Shown here: piece after piece, positions 11,286 through 22,053 of the stretch
Layout: each line of letters opens with the position of its first letter
Numbering within the stretch: position 1 is the stretch's first letter
Source of the DNA: Gracilaria caudata
Taxonomy: Eukaryota; Rhodophyta; Florideophyceae; Gracilariales; Gracilariaceae
Assembly: GCA_030374735.1 (NCBI GenBank)
Contig: JASCIV010000127.1
Location: forward strand, 1 to 42,456
Reading direction: 5' to 3'
DNA length: 42,456 bases
Made by a program: the position numbers and the translations under genes
The notes under the pieces: generated by a model
What the model saw: only the letters and a program-made list of their open reading frames with translations
What the model was told of the DNA's origin: nothing
Database searches by the model: none

Positions 11286-14106
11286 GATACGTTGAGTGGT
11301 AGATACCGTACGACACAAGCGCCGTTTTTCTTTCAATGCTTTGCACTGTCAACAAGAAAGCTTGACGCTGTGTCGGAAATTAGATAGAGAAGCTTGAGCT
11401 AGAGAAAAGATTAGAAGGTTGCAGCACATCGACCGCGATGTGGAGTTGGGCGTGTGATGCAAACTATCTTCGGCTCGACGACGGTGATGATAATAGCGGA
11501 TTACACAACCTACAAAGAGCAATTAGCTCCTCCGCAGATCGCATTGTTGTCGTGCATATGCTGCTGGCAATCAAATCTTGCGGCGCGCAAACTACGACGG
11601 TACCGTTGACTGACACGTCGAGCACAACAACGCGACATTCTCCTCGCTCGGATGGGAAGCGGAATGTGACGGGTCTTAAGCGTGAAATTTCTGAAGATCA
11701 GGAAAGAAACGGGCGAGCAGTGTTGGTTGCCAGCGTTGCAGTACAGACGAAGGCAAGATCATGCTCTCCCCCCGGGAACCCTTCTTGACAGGACATGGTC
11801 GTCGATTTGATCATCAAGTAAATCAGTGACCGGGAAGGTCTTCTTGAACGTGATAGTAGCGAATTTCTAGGGCACGCGACGCCCGTGTTCCTCTACATCT
11901 ATGACATCGCCAACCGCACCATGAGCATTAAGTGATTTGTCTCGAGCATCAGCCGCTTGCTTTCGACGTCGACGAGTTCTATCGTTTAGCACAATTCCAG
12001 CCTTCGCGTCGCGCTTTTCGTCGCTTTGAATGAACATCTACGGGCGCCCAAACGAACGCAGCAATGTGCGCTTGTCCTTTCTGCTCATGGACGCCGGCGA
12101 CAAAATACTTGATGTCACAGTTGGAAGAATTGGAGGGCTCCTTTCGGCGGACACACTTTGATCGCCAGCCACTCCTTCAATGGAAGGTAATGTGCAAGCA
12201 GCTCGGCAAAGAACTTTGGCATTGCTTTGTGCAGAGCAATGAGCGTTTCAGCGCTGATAAACGTGTCCATGGACGACTGCACAGGTACCGCGAGCGTATT
12301 CAGTCTGTTCTGATGCGAGCGAGACCTCCATATGGTGGGTGCTTGAAACTTTGCAGCGAAGTCCTCCTACGAGAAAGCTGGACGTGTTGTTGATTTCAAG
12401 CTGCTGTTTCAGATCGCATCCGAACAGGAGGTGACAGGGGCAGTTTGCGGTTGGTGAGACGGGTGGGGGATGGAAGAGTGTCGGGGAGGAGTGCGGTTGA
12501 TGTTAGAAGCAATGTGCGCTTTGGCGTTGCGTTGTTTGGAAATGCGCTTGTTCTTCTTCTCTTCCTGGCCAGGCGGCGGGTTCTGCCGACGGAGGACGTG
12601 AGCACTCGCGGGGGCAGATGGGAGATCCGCGTCGCGATCAAAATCATTCTGTTTTCAAAATATTTATCAATTTGACCCATCATCGGCTGCTGTACCCCAA
12701 GTCGCAACATCACTCCGTTTCCATACCCGACGTGCGTTCGCCTGCTCCCCCGCCCATGCATTAAAATAGCTCAATCTCACGTATCCAACGCCCACATCAA
12801 CACGTTCTCGGTGCTTCCATCCGCCCCTCGCCCTCTCATTTGTACAACGATACTTTGGAACTGTAGGTTACGATTCTTCAATGACTGCGGAGAATTTTCA
12901 TAGTGTTGGACCCTTGTATGAGGGCATCCTGTCAAGCACCATGCTGTGTGATTGTTTCGCACACGAACGTCTCGCATGGCGAAGGCGATCATGGGGAGGT
13001 GCGCAGAGACAGGGCCTGAGGCGTCATTTGGTGCTTGTTGCCCATCGCCGGTACACGGCGTGATGGTGTCCCACACGCCAGAACCAAGACTGGCTACGAG
13101 CGCTGACGACGCGTGGCGGATGCCTAAAATAACTGAGGCGGGCCTGTTTACAGTAAAGGTACGAAGGTATCTGTGCTACACTTGTACTGTAAGTCATCGG
13201 AAACAGGCGGCTTTCCTTCCAGCAACAAGTTCATCACTTTACATTCTTCACGGCCCAGAGCGCGCAGTTGGTGGCCACGGCGTGTCGAGCACAATCAGGT
13301 GCTTACGATGAACCCGCAGTCGCCCAGGGGGCTCGCGAGAGAGCACAGAATCATCCAAATCTCCAGTCAACCCATCCGTCGTAATATTTCTATTGTTCTC
13401 ACGACAAGCAGGAGGCTCCGTTTGCTAGTCAATATCATTCAAAAGACAGTAGTACCATCATAGTGATTGTTGGCACGAGTCTCCTTGTCATCCAATATCG
13501 GCAGGAGAATTAATACTTAGTCGAAGCGCGATTGAAACAGATAATCGCCGAGAAGAAGGCCAATTCTGCAAAAAGAAGTGTTCCACTTTGAACAGAATGA
13601 TAAAGTATTTTTTGCAACAATGCACTTTGTTACCTTAACTCGAGTTTACGTTGAACAGCATGTGGCACAAGTCACATGTTCCGTCGTATTCACCTCGAGT
13701 GACATCTCGGAGCGTCAAGCGCTTTAGATAGACAACTGAAAGAGCACTGCTAACACGGCCATAACTGAAGCCTTGCTAGCAACAGTGCTTTTCGTGGTGC
13801 GGCACAGCGTACGGTGAACTATGACCCCGCCATCGTTTCCTCTTTGTTACTTTTACGACTCGTGAGTACGTTCGTGTTGTCTCCTTGCGCCATGCAATTG
13901 TGTGCTACCACTATCATGTCTCTTGATTGCTGTCAATACAGTGTGCCCACTTGGCCCGAGATAACATGAGGTAGTATTTCTACTTAAGCAGTTTACATGG
14001 CTCCTTTTCGCGATCATGTGGGACAAGTTGGCTCTCCAAGTACTTCCTTTTGGCTCTTTAACGCCACTCAACATTCTCACACTCATCGTTTACCACACTG
14101 CTGTGA
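11286..14106. other. Intergenic with a dispersed repeat and possible gene relics
   Basis: About 2.8 kb with no convincing gene. It holds one copy of a dispersed repeat (about 11390-11760). Around 11875-12150 a few short frames read like protein fragments (for example a PVFLYIYDIAN stretch) but are interrupted by stops, so only relics can be proposed. An ORF from ATG 12064 to 12393 (109 codons) overlaps this material and has no domain. Near 13863-13942 a GTGAGT donor and a TACAG acceptor could mark a 5' UTR intron of the next gene. Confidence 0.4.
11390..11760 (+). repeat. Dispersed repeat, copy 1
   Basis: This stretch aligns by eye with 24220-24575 in the same orientation. Shared landmarks in order are ACGGTGATGAT, a GCAGATTAGCTC-like block, CATTGTTGTC, ATGCTG(C/T)TGGC, CAACGCGACATTC and GATCAGG(G)AA ending in TGTTGGTTGC. 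Divergence and small indels are obvious. No terminal repeats or target-site duplication could be identified, so the element class is open. Confidence 0.65.
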
Positions 14107-14868
14107 ATGTCATCCAACGAGTCTCTTCCCTCCGCAAATCAAATGGTCATTGCACCCGTACTTGCTGACCTACGTCATCTAATCCATCGCTCCGCTCGCG
14201 GAAATGGATCTGTCACATTCAATCGAGCTCACTTTTCGTCGCTCCTAGCTCCAAAGCCCCTGATTAGCGCCCTTGTGGTGTTGCTTCAGTTTCTTGTTTG
14301 TTTCGTAAATGGTCAGTGCGTTACTGTGCGTTCTAGAACTGCCGCTCAACGAACGCAAGACGTGTCCGTCTCGAACAGTGAGCTACTGGTTGTGCTTGAT
14401 TGTTTGAAAACTACATCCACCAGCATCCGCGTGTTCACTGGCTCCATCGAACTGCCTACCGGAGATGTGAAATGCAGTAAATCGGCCGCTTTTGAATACG
14501 AGAATGGCATCGCCCGAATTCGGGACATACGCAAGCTTCGCTCAAATCCAAATTTTCAGGAAGGCAAGGTTTGTGCGGGAACAGACCCTTATAGTATTTG
14601 TGTGTTGGTCTTTGGAAATGGTAGTGTACTCTACACCTCTTTACCCATTGCACCAATTGAATTCGAACAAATTCAAGAAGTGGCCTTTGCCAAAACTGAG
14701 GGGACGTTTAGTAAGTCTCTTGTGCCTTTGTTTGCAGAAGAACTGGCACGTTTGTACACAGATGGCATGTTTGATCCGCTTTCTGTGAGACGTCACTTGT
14801 TGTTGAAGTCTAGTGCAGGAAGCTGTTTCTTTGAAGGCCTGTCTCCGCCGGGATGCCGATTGATTTAG
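14107..14868 (+). CDS. Secreted or anchored Cys-rich protein, new paralog family (member A)
   Basis: A 253-residue protein I cannot assign to a known family, clearly paralogous to the genes at 19477 and 22054. An unusually long leader (about 50 residues) precedes a hydrophobic segment (about 51-68) that ends just before QCVTVRSR at residues 70-77, a likely cleavage or lumenal start point. Shared landmarks follow: a DCLK cysteine, VKCSK, an SICVLVFG strand, YTSLP, FAKTEGTF, then ELARLYTDGMFDPLSVR and the C-terminal CFFEGLSPPGCR. The paired cysteines suggest disulphides and an extracellular or lumenal domain. An alternative start is Met13. Intronless CDS. No function is proposed. Confidence 0.75.
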   Translation: MSSNESLPSANQMVIAPVLADLRHLIHRSARGNGSVTFNRAHFSSLLAPKPLISALVVLLQFLVCFVNGQCVTVRSRTAAQRTQDVSVSNSELLVVLDCLKTTSTSIRVFTGSIELPTGDVKCSKSAAFEYENGIARIRDIRKLRSNPNFQEGKVCAGTDPYSICVLVFGNGSVLYTSLPIAPIEFEQIQEVAFAKTEGTFSKSLVPLFAEELARLYTDGMFDPLSVRRHLLLKSSAGSCFFEGLSPPGCRLI

Positions 14869-15703
14869 ACCGTGAAATCAGCATGGCAGTATCCAATGAG
14901 AACGAAATCGTCCCTGTTCCAGCGCATGAATTAGGTTGATGTCAAGTAAAGAGTGTAGGTTTGTATCTGGCCACAGCGGTAAACGCAGCGGCGGTGGGTT
15001 GGGAAAGGCGAGTGAGAAAAACATGTGGAGGCGCTGATTGCCGCCAAGAAAGATAAACGTATTAATTGCTTAAATGTGTGTGACAATCCTTCTATCGATA
15101 ACACAAACGGTCACGTGGTCATCATGATGATCTCGAGATTATCTCACACACATTGTGATCATGATCATCATCATGTGTGAGTTGGCAGTATAGTAGCAGG
15201 CCGGCTGCAAACAACGAATATCAGCTGATAAGCAATGATTGCCTGCGAGGTCTGCTGTGAGGGTCATTACCGCGCATTTGCGTAGAAGGTTGTTTGCATC
15301 GCTGTTGTTCTGTTGGCACTGCTCTGCAATCACAGTATGTAAACGTCACACGTTGCCCTTCGCCCGTCATGGGCCCTCCATTACACTTGAGGCTTGCCAT
15401 ACGTTCCACCAGCGGTGGCGGTGGATGGCAAAGTCCAGGCACACTTAACACGTGGAGGCGCTGATGGCCGCCAGGATAACTCTTCCCTTTATTACACAGT
15501 GGAAACGGCCACATGCCCTTACTCTTCGGATGCTCTCGAGAACTGAGTTGGCAATAAGGCTCTAAACCACGAAGCTTGAAGGAAAGGTCCCTTGTGAAGT
15601 TCGAAAATGCTTTACCACGCATTCGCGCTGTTGTTTGTTGGAATACTCCCCATAAATTCTCTACAACCATCACTCGCTGCCCGTCTTTAATCCTTCCATT
15701 GCT
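14869..15703. other. Intergenic with a duplicated block and palindromes
   Basis: Convergent spacer between member A and the minus-strand subtilase. It contains a diverged direct duplication (about 14965-15120 and 15395-15520) and an AT-rich palindromic stretch in between. Open frames across it overlap on both strands and show no domain. Confidence 0.5.
14965..15520 (+). repeat. Diverged direct duplication, about 430 bp apart
   Basis: The core GTGGAGGCGCTGAT occurs at about 15025 and 15454 and continues as GCCGCCA(A/G)GA in both. Upstream AGCGG...GGCGGTGG and downstream AACGG(T/C)CAC also correspond, giving two copies of roughly 130-150 bp. The spacer holds a CATGATGATC...GATCATCATCATG inverted repeat (15119-15181) flanked by CTCACACA and TGTGTGAG. 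Confidence 0.55.
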
Positions 15704-17068
15704 TTAATGTTTCTCATACGTTCCACTCGTGGGCACACTCGCAGCCTGCGCGCATGACTTGCACGCAAGACCAAGGGAGCGCTTCTCAACAAAGTCTGGT
15801 TTGAACCGAATACCGAGGCCCCCCTCCGTCAACGACTGAACTGAAACCTCTCTATTATCCGAAAGCAGCACTGCAATCGCGCCGGACACATAAGCTGCAG
15901 AATAAGATGTCCCATTGGCGTCTATCCCTCCTCGAAGTGGGATTCCGAGACCGGGAGCTGTGAGACTGGTACAGTCTCGCTGCGAAGTAGCGACACTCCC
16001 TTCCAAAGTACAACCATCGATGCCATGCGCCTGAACCGTGAACAGATTTTCCCCAATCGCTGAAGCTGGGGAAAGATCACATGAGTTCACACTAGCATTG
16101 TTCCCGGCAGCTGAAACAACAAAAACTCCCAGTCTTCCAGCAAACTCGACGCATTTGTTGATTTGAGAGGTCTTCGGTCTCGCAACCGAAAGGTTGATAA
16201 CGTTTTGCCTTGAGTGATTCATATTCTGAAGTACATAATCGATACCTCGGATAAGGGGAGCATCATTTCCCGTTCCATCCGGTCGTAATACTTTGACACA
16301 ATTTCGTTGGGCTTTGGTCGCCAAGCCGAACTTTCCGTCAGTAGACAGTAGTCCCATGTCGATCCCATGACGAGATGAGGGCAGCGAAGGTGAGGCTATA
16401 CAATTGCCTTCGTCTTCGTCAAGCAAAGAAACACATTTCCCCATTACGGTTGGTTCACAACCGGTGTCCAGAATCCAAATACTTACGCCTTCACCATTCC
16501 GACTTTGATTTGCGCAAGTGCGAAGTTTGTCGGTGGGAAAGCCTCCATCCGCTTCATCAACGCTCCAAATAGAAGTACGATTTTTCTGCGGATGCTGTAG
16601 TAGTTGCACTGAATTAGGACCATTATGTGGGTGAGCTATACTCACAGTGCCTTCAACCTCAATACTACGCAAAAATATACCACTGGTTGCGAGCGGAACC
16701 CTGATGGAGGCGATGAGCATCTTCTTTTCAATACGAGTGGCATCCTCATACAATGGGTAATCAACGGTTTTGGAGTCACAAAAGATGCGTAGAAATGATA
16801 TCGAACCACACGACATAGTGTTCTTGTCAACATCGCAAGAACTTGTGTCGTTGTGTTTCTTAAGGCCGTTGCTTACTCCCAAACGACACTCCTCCGAACA
16901 TGGCTTGGAAAGCTCGAGAATGAAGCTTTGTGACTTAGTAGATGCTTGGGAATTGACATGACGAATGGTGTTGAGCATCTGCTTTTCGGTCGTACTTGCC
17001 AGAGCTTCGAGATGGACAGCAATCAAAACGGATGAGAGACAAAAGAAAAGTAGATTTCTCTGCTCCAT
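15704..17068 (-). CDS. Secreted subtilisin-like serine protease (S8, proteinase K type)
   Basis: A 454-residue serine endopeptidase. The start is ATG 17068, followed by a signal peptide (EQRNLLFFCLSSVLIAVHLEALAS). A Cys-containing pro-region covers about residues 26-180. The S8 domain follows with Asp201 in WILDTGCEP, His234 in SSRHGIDMG, the oxyanion Asn (about 323) in VSAAGNNAS and Ser388 in NGTSYSAAYVSGA. The second His usual in HGTH is Asp here, which is tolerated because the first is catalytic. The order and spacing match proteinase K-type enzymes, so it should be active and secreted or lumenal. It sits opposite in orientation between two secreted-protein genes. A TATA element lies about 97 bases upstream. 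Ends shortly after the S8 domain with no extra module. Confidence 0.88.
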   Translation of the reverse strand: MEQRNLLFFCLSSVLIAVHLEALASTTEKQMLNTIRHVNSQASTKSQSFILELSKPCSEECRLGVSNGLKKHNDTSSCDVDKNTMSCGSISFLRIFCDSKTVDYPLYEDATRIEKKMLIASIRVPLATSGIFLRSIEVEGTVSIAHPHNGPNSVQLLQHPQKNRTSIWSVDEADGGFPTDKLRTCANQSRNGEGVSIWILDTGCEPTVMGKCVSLLDEDEGNCIASPSLPSSRHGIDMGLLSTDGKFGLATKAQRNCVKVLRPDGTGNDAPLIRGIDYVLQNMNHSRQNVINLSVARPKTSQINKCVEFAGRLGVFVVSAAGNNASVNSCDLSPASAIGENLFTVQAHGIDGCTLEGSVATSQRDCTSLTAPGLGIPLRGGIDANGTSYSAAYVSGAIAVLLSDNREVSVQSLTEGGLGIRFKPDFVEKRSLGLACKSCAQAASVPTSGTYEKH

Positions 17069-17164
17069 AGCTGAAGAAGACAAAAAAAGATGGTATGTAG
17101 ATTCTTGGTGTGTGGGAGTGAATTGGACGAGAAAAAAAAGGAGCGTGAGAAACTTGGAAGATGG

Positions 17165-17170
17165 TTTATA
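17165..17170 (-). promoter_or_regulatory. TATA box of the subtilase gene
   Basis: On the minus strand the sequence reads CTATAAACC, about 97 bases upstream of the ATG at 17068. It is the best TATA match in this spacer; the assignment rests on position and motif only. Confidence 0.5.
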
Positions 17171-17685
17171 GCAAAGGCGTAAACGAGTATGATTCGATCC
17201 CTAGATGTCATTCACCATCTATCATACCTATATTACCTTCCACACCGGTTTACAGCACTTCGAAATATCACGACACGAAGTTCTGCTGCGGTACGGAAAT
17301 GTTCAAAATGTTAAACGGCGAATTCCGAAGGCAGAATTGAGGAGGGAGACCAAATCTTCATGAGTCATGCGAGTAAGCTCTTTCACGAATAGGTTTCGAC
17401 ATCCCGGGTACTCTAAAAAGTCACAAGAGAGCGAAGTTATCCATTCAGGCGGTGAGTTTCGCCGAGAATATCATCGGCAGGGGGTAAGCGATCTCAGTAC
17501 TTCGATATAGTGAAGTTGGCGGAAAAAAAAGCCCAGAACTGATGGCATCGAACAGCCTGAATTAGTCCCTTGATATTCTTTCCACGGTCTCATGTTCTAC
17601 AAGCAGATAGTTTCGCACGAGTCCTGACTTTGTGCATTATAGATTCGAGACGCCTCCATCAGAAGAAAGATACTCCAAATGAACG

Positions 17686-17742
17686 GTAAGCAATAGACTT
17701 TTCTTGGCAGAAGAAGAGTACTAATATCTGGTCTGTTTGTAG
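17686..17742 (+). other. Probable 57-nt intron in the 5' UTR of the 17880 gene
   Basis: Donor GGTAAGC, branch-point-like GTACTAAT and acceptor TTTGTAG are in the right order and spacing. Splicing does not extend the frame starting at 17880, because the frame entering from the 5' exon stops at once, so it most likely lies in the 5' UTR. A 15-codon uORF would begin at ATG 17679 and read across the junction. Confidence 0.6.
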
Positions 17743-17879
17743 ACCCTTTAAGAGATCAACACATCCTTTTCGAAGCTCCTTAGATTCAGAACATCTCCGA
17801 ATAAACCGCGTGAGTTGCTTTTGGATTTTGTTTCAACGTTTCGCGCACCGCACGGAAATCCACGTCGCACCGACACTCC

Positions 17880-18626
17880 ATGGCGTTTTGGAGTTTGTTT
17901 CTCTCTGGCCTTTTCGTTTTCTTCTCTCTCACTCCCCGGGGGTTGTCAAAAACTCTTCGGAGAGCAAAAGTCAAACCATCTCAAGAAGCTATCAAGATGA
18001 GCTCTGCGAAGAATATGCATACAGAACTGGATAAGGAGAAAGCGTCACCAACTGATAACCCGCCGTCCGTTTTAATAATATGCTCGACTACCTGCGGCTG
18101 TGCTGAGGAAAATGGCATTGCTTTGACGTGTCCTTTTTTCAACACGAGCAGCATCGAAGTTCAGATTGCAGCTATTAGAGCCGTGGATCAAGGATTTGGC
18201 TTTCTCGAAGTGAAGAGCGTAGCCGATATCAGTTTGTTCGTCACGGTCGTAAACTCCACTCCCGGGGACTCTACTGCAGACTCATTTTGTGCGACGGATA
18301 GGAACCTGACTTTCAATGGGGCTCAAGTCTGTGCGAGGGACTCAAAGTCTAAGCCCTCGTCACCATCGAAGGCTCCCAACCGATTTGATCCGATGAGATT
18401 CTTCGAAAGCCTACCTGCAGGAAGCGCATTTAGTCGACCAGATGGGAGAAGACTTGAGATATTGCGGATGAAGTCTGAAGTCGATGTGGTTATGAGCCCC
18501 ACGGGACCCGAATTTATTCCTTTAACAGAGAATGTAAGGAAAGAGAACGGTAAGACTACAATAGAAATTCAAGATTTGACTGGCAAGAGGATAAAATGCC
18601 ACACTGGGGCACAAGGTAGGAAGTGA
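17880..18626 (+). CDS. Secreted protein of unknown family
   Basis: A 248-residue protein beginning with a signal-peptide-like segment (AFWSLFLSGLFVFFSLTPRGLS). The mature part has a Cys cluster (about 68-83: CSTTCGC, then LTC), N-glycosylation sequons NTSS, NSTP and NLTF, and a second half rich in charged residues without hydrophobic segments. I do not recognise the family. The block around LTCPFFNTSSIEV vaguely resembles the RCMKVDGAEIEV region of the neighbouring paralogs, so it could be a distant relative, but the C-terminal signature of that family is missing. A 5' UTR intron lies upstream. Position inside the cluster of secreted genes supports an extracellular role. Coding status is moderately secure. 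Confidence 0.6.
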   Translation: MAFWSLFLSGLFVFFSLTPRGLSKTLRRAKVKPSQEAIKMSSAKNMHTELDKEKASPTDNPPSVLIICSTTCGCAEENGIALTCPFFNTSSIEVQIAAIRAVDQGFGFLEVKSVADISLFVTVVNSTPGDSTADSFCATDRNLTFNGAQVCARDSKSKPSSPSKAPNRFDPMRFFESLPAGSAFSRPDGRRLEILRMKSEVDVVMSPTGPEFIPLTENVRKENGKTTIEIQDLTGKRIKCHTGAQGRK

Positions 18627-19476
18627 GTGAACAATTTTGATCACCATCATAGTGCAACATGATGTTGCGGGGCCGCTCTGAACTGCATGTCCGAATTAGA
18701 CGTGAGTGCAATACTCTAGAAAATATGTACCCTAGGTACTTGAATTTTGGTTCCCAGCTACGAACTTGTTCTTGATTCGAGAGAATGGGTGAAGGATAAA
18801 TACCGTTGATGCGTGAACGGTCTCTGATTTTCACTGTTCATGCTGGCTTTATCATTTTCCAAAGCGTGGCGGCCTGGCATAAAGGGCTATAAGGATACCC
18901 TTCTAAAGCACCCACACAACGACACCAGTCTCTGCAGCTCCATACTTCCACGTTGGCAGCTCTGCAGCGTCACGGCGTACTTGAGGGACAGAGCGACACA
19001 ATCTATTTTGGTAATCGCAGCAGTCTGTATTCCTTCACAACAAGTAACAACCCCCACGTGTTCTTCTGCTATCATAGACGATCTACGCACGTTTGTTACT
19101 CGCACGAAACGTTGGCACTGGCTCGCAGTTATCGAACCTGTGGCTCACCAAAAACATGATTCTGAGCACACTGTTAATTATTCTCCGACACTCATCTCTT
19201 TACACCGCTCCCAGACATGTTCTGAACCATTGCTTTGAGAGAAAAGTGTGGAGGGATGCTATTAGCTGTTCGCCAGTATGTAAGCCATCACCGAAAGAAG
19301 TTTGTAGAAGAGCCATATGATTCTGATGGTGCTTCCTGGCATTCAGATAAATAGGTAGCCGCGTCGTTCAGAAAGAAAGATCGCTACTCTTCCAGCAACC
19401 TTGAAACATCTTCCCACTCATCTTAACAAATCAACGTATTCTGGCACACTCTTGTTTACCCTCTGAACAGGCGACT
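18627..19476. other. Intergenic, promoter region of member B
   Basis: About 850 bases. An ORF from ATG 18840 to 19238 (132 codons) has no recognisable feature and its composition does not stand out. A GATAAATA element near 19347 might serve as a TATA-like site for the gene at 19477. Nothing else is supported. Confidence 0.4.
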
Positions 19477-20220
19477 ATGTATCTCTCATCCGAGGCGTTT
19501 GAGATTAGAAACTCATCCCGTACTGCACACGGCTCCTCTCCAAACAAAGGAATCTTGGCAAATGATGGACGTGTTATATCCTATTACAAAGCGGTGGGGC
19601 TAATTCTAACAATCCTCGTCATGTTGCAGATATTCTCCTCCACGAATGCACAATGTGTGACAGTGCGTACCAGAAATGATAGCAATCGTCCGGTAGACGA
19701 CTTCGTCTTGAGAAAGGAGCATATTATAGTGCTTGGCTGTCTAAAGGTCGGCCCAAATGACACCCTTCTCGTTCATTCTGGGGTCTTTGAGTCGGATACT
19801 GATGATGTGCAATGCAGTGCAACAACCACCTTCAAATACCAAAATGGTATCTTTGAAACTTTCGACAACGATACTATCAACAACCTTCCCTCATCATATG
19901 TAGTGGAAAGAGCATGTGATATGGAGGACAACTTCGGGATTTGCGTAGTGGTCTTTGGAAGCGTTTGTGAGCTGTACATATCTCTTCCAAGCTCACCAAT
20001 TACGTTTGAAGACGAGCGGGAATTTACGTTTGCAAAGACAACAGGTACTTTTAATGTGTCGCGTGTGCCTCTAATTGCTAAGGAACTGGCACACCTGTAC
20101 AGCATCGGAACATTCGATGAGCTTGCAGTGAGAGTTAGGTTGTTGCTGCAGTCGAGTGAGGGTCCATGTACTTTCGAAGGTCTATCTCCTCCCGGATGTC
20201 GCGTGGATAGTAGCTCTTAA
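19477..20220 (+). CDS. Secreted or anchored Cys-rich protein, new paralog family (member B)
   Basis: A 247-residue protein with the same architecture as member A. A polar leader of about 38 residues is followed by a hydrophobic segment (about 39-57) and then QCVTVRTR at residue 59. LGCLK, DDVQCS, FKYQNGIF, FGICVVVFG and YISLP come next. The C-terminal half is the best conserved: TFAKTTGTF, LIAKELAHLYSIGTFDELAVRVRLLL and CTFEGLSPPGCR. Compared with A it has one extra Cys in GSVCELY. The hydrophobic segment ends in SSTNA just before the Gln, a plausible signal peptidase site. Intronless CDS. No known domain is recognised; paralogy is evident from the aligned landmarks rather than from a search. 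Confidence 0.75.
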   Translation: MYLSSEAFEIRNSSRTAHGSSPNKGILANDGRVISYYKAVGLILTILVMLQIFSSTNAQCVTVRTRNDSNRPVDDFVLRKEHIIVLGCLKVGPNDTLLVHSGVFESDTDDVQCSATTTFKYQNGIFETFDNDTINNLPSSYVVERACDMEDNFGICVVVFGSVCELYISLPSSPITFEDEREFTFAKTTGTFNVSRVPLIAKELAHLYSIGTFDELAVRVRLLLQSSEGPCTFEGLSPPGCRVDSSS

Positions 20221-22053
20221 GTGCACACGTATGGAACGGGAGTGAGCATTGAATTCGAAGAACAGTGTGATGGTGTTCTTGTTCTAGCACATGCATTGCG
20301 TTGTTTCAAGTAAACCATTAGTCAAGCAGATATAGGAACTATGCCGAGAACTCGACAGGAAGTTTAGAACATTACCAGGTTTTGTTACTGTTCTTTGTCG
20401 CGATCGAGAAGTTTAGATCACGAAGCTGCCTTCCAGCAGTGCTGATGTAGAGAATACTGTTCGATAGCCGTAGGATAGACAGTAGTGAGGCACGGTGTTG
20501 ATCGTGGACCGATAAGAGGGAGATATGAGATATCCGGATGTATGCTGTTTGATTTTTTCGTGCCTTCGCACGAAGTGAGCCTCGGTTTGAACTGTTTGAA
20601 AGACATCTTTCAAGATGATTAAGGCTGTGCTCTCCTGAGCGAACGCCTCTGTGGGGCCGCTCGGGGCCAGTGCGCGGTTCAATGCGACTAGCTTTCGTTG
20701 GGCTTGAGATCCTAAGACGTTGATAACTCCCCATCAGGTCTTTTTGCCGATCGTTTAAGGCTTATAATCTGTTCTACCTGCGATAATCACTGTGTTTTTG
20801 TACTGTCTCAACATCTCGGCCTTCAAATAACGTGATAAACGTGGTGAACGGCTCGCCAGTTACTACTGTGGACAATTCCCTGCTATAACAGAATCTTCGA
20901 ACTGTGACAACGCGCGTACAGTGCCAGTTTTCGCGTCGATGTGGTTTCCTCGATCCACTGGACAGTTTGCGCCGCTTAGTTTCTGTCAAACCTTGAACAA
21001 GGTGGGATAGGAAGGGACAGGCTGCGGATGGCGGTATTCTGCATGGACGACGCAATGGCTACGAGCATGAATTGCTCGATGTCGCGCGTGGCGGGAGAAG
21101 TGGGTGAGCTGGCCACGTGAAGAGCATCTATACATGATTCACTCTTCTCGCCGCGACGGATCATCCTCAGATTTCGCGACCGTCATGACCATGATGGTCA
21201 CGAGATCTCTTTGCTGCAGGTAATTCAGGAGGAGGGGCGCATAAGGCAACGTTGAATTGGCTTCAGTGCAACAGCGTGTAAAAGCTTTTGAGAGATTAAA
21301 TAGATGGTGGAGGGACTAAACGACGTTCCGATACACGTGCAAAACATTTGCACTTCTGCTCATTGAACAAAAAGTTGGGATTCTCTAATTCCTTCTCCCT
21401 CGGAGTCTCCTAGCGTGGTATTGCTCAGCGTATGAAGCAGATGCTTCAGCATCGACGCATTATCTCCTCCAGACATGCAGCAATCTCATGACAACTGTTC
21501 CGGACACTATGGAGCTCTGGAGGTCTTTGTGTCAATATTACTTGAAACCAATGGCTTGTTTCTACCCTTGAACATTCCATCTATTCCAAACTGCGAAGAC
21601 AGCACCATTCCAACAAATCGCGCTGCTTAATGTCCAAGGCTAGTCGATCAAGGTAACTTATTAACCTCGGGACTGGCGGCAGTGACAAAAGTTTTCTGGC
21701 CATCCCGTGACTGTTACACAGGTGCCAAACGTACGGTGTTTAAATCTTTGTTCAGGAGAAGAGCTCGTAGCTCGACAAATGTTTACAGATGGGATGAGAC
21801 AGTCAAGAGTCAGTATCCATTTGGTGCCACTGGAGGCATCTTGTTTAATAACCAGAAGTTGATTACAACTTGTCATAGACACTCCAGGAGATAAGCCAGT
21901 GCTAAAATTCTCCGACTTCTCTTTTCTGGCTACCTGTCGAGCTTATAAGTAACAACATCTCGCTCTGGAATCGAGCCCCTTCAATGTGCAACTTGATCTG
22001 CGCATACACATACACATATCAAGTGTTGGGTACTGGAACTCTACCCCACCAAA
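20221..22053. other. Intergenic, no gene seen
   Basis: About 1.8 kb. Minus-strand open frames at 20.4-20.7 and 20.8-21.1 kb overlap in several frames and lack any signature. A perfect short palindrome TGACCATGATGGTCA lies at 21186-21200. The 3' end holds the promoter of member C. Confidence 0.45.
21943..21949 (+). promoter_or_regulatory. TATA-like element of member C
   Basis: TTATAAG lies about 105 bases upstream of the ATG at 22054, the usual distance seen for other genes in this window. Weak on its own. Confidence 0.35.

Noticed and set aside
11875..11945. Short PVFLYIYDIAN peptide resembling the start of PPPDE/DeSI-type peptidases
   Set aside because: Only about 20 codons before a stop, and the sequence after it does not follow the family. 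Too little to annotate.
17810..18034. Frame overlapping the start of the 17880 gene
   Set aside because: It overlaps the signal peptide region of a longer frame with sequons and cysteines; more likely a shadow, although the upstream exon could splice into it.
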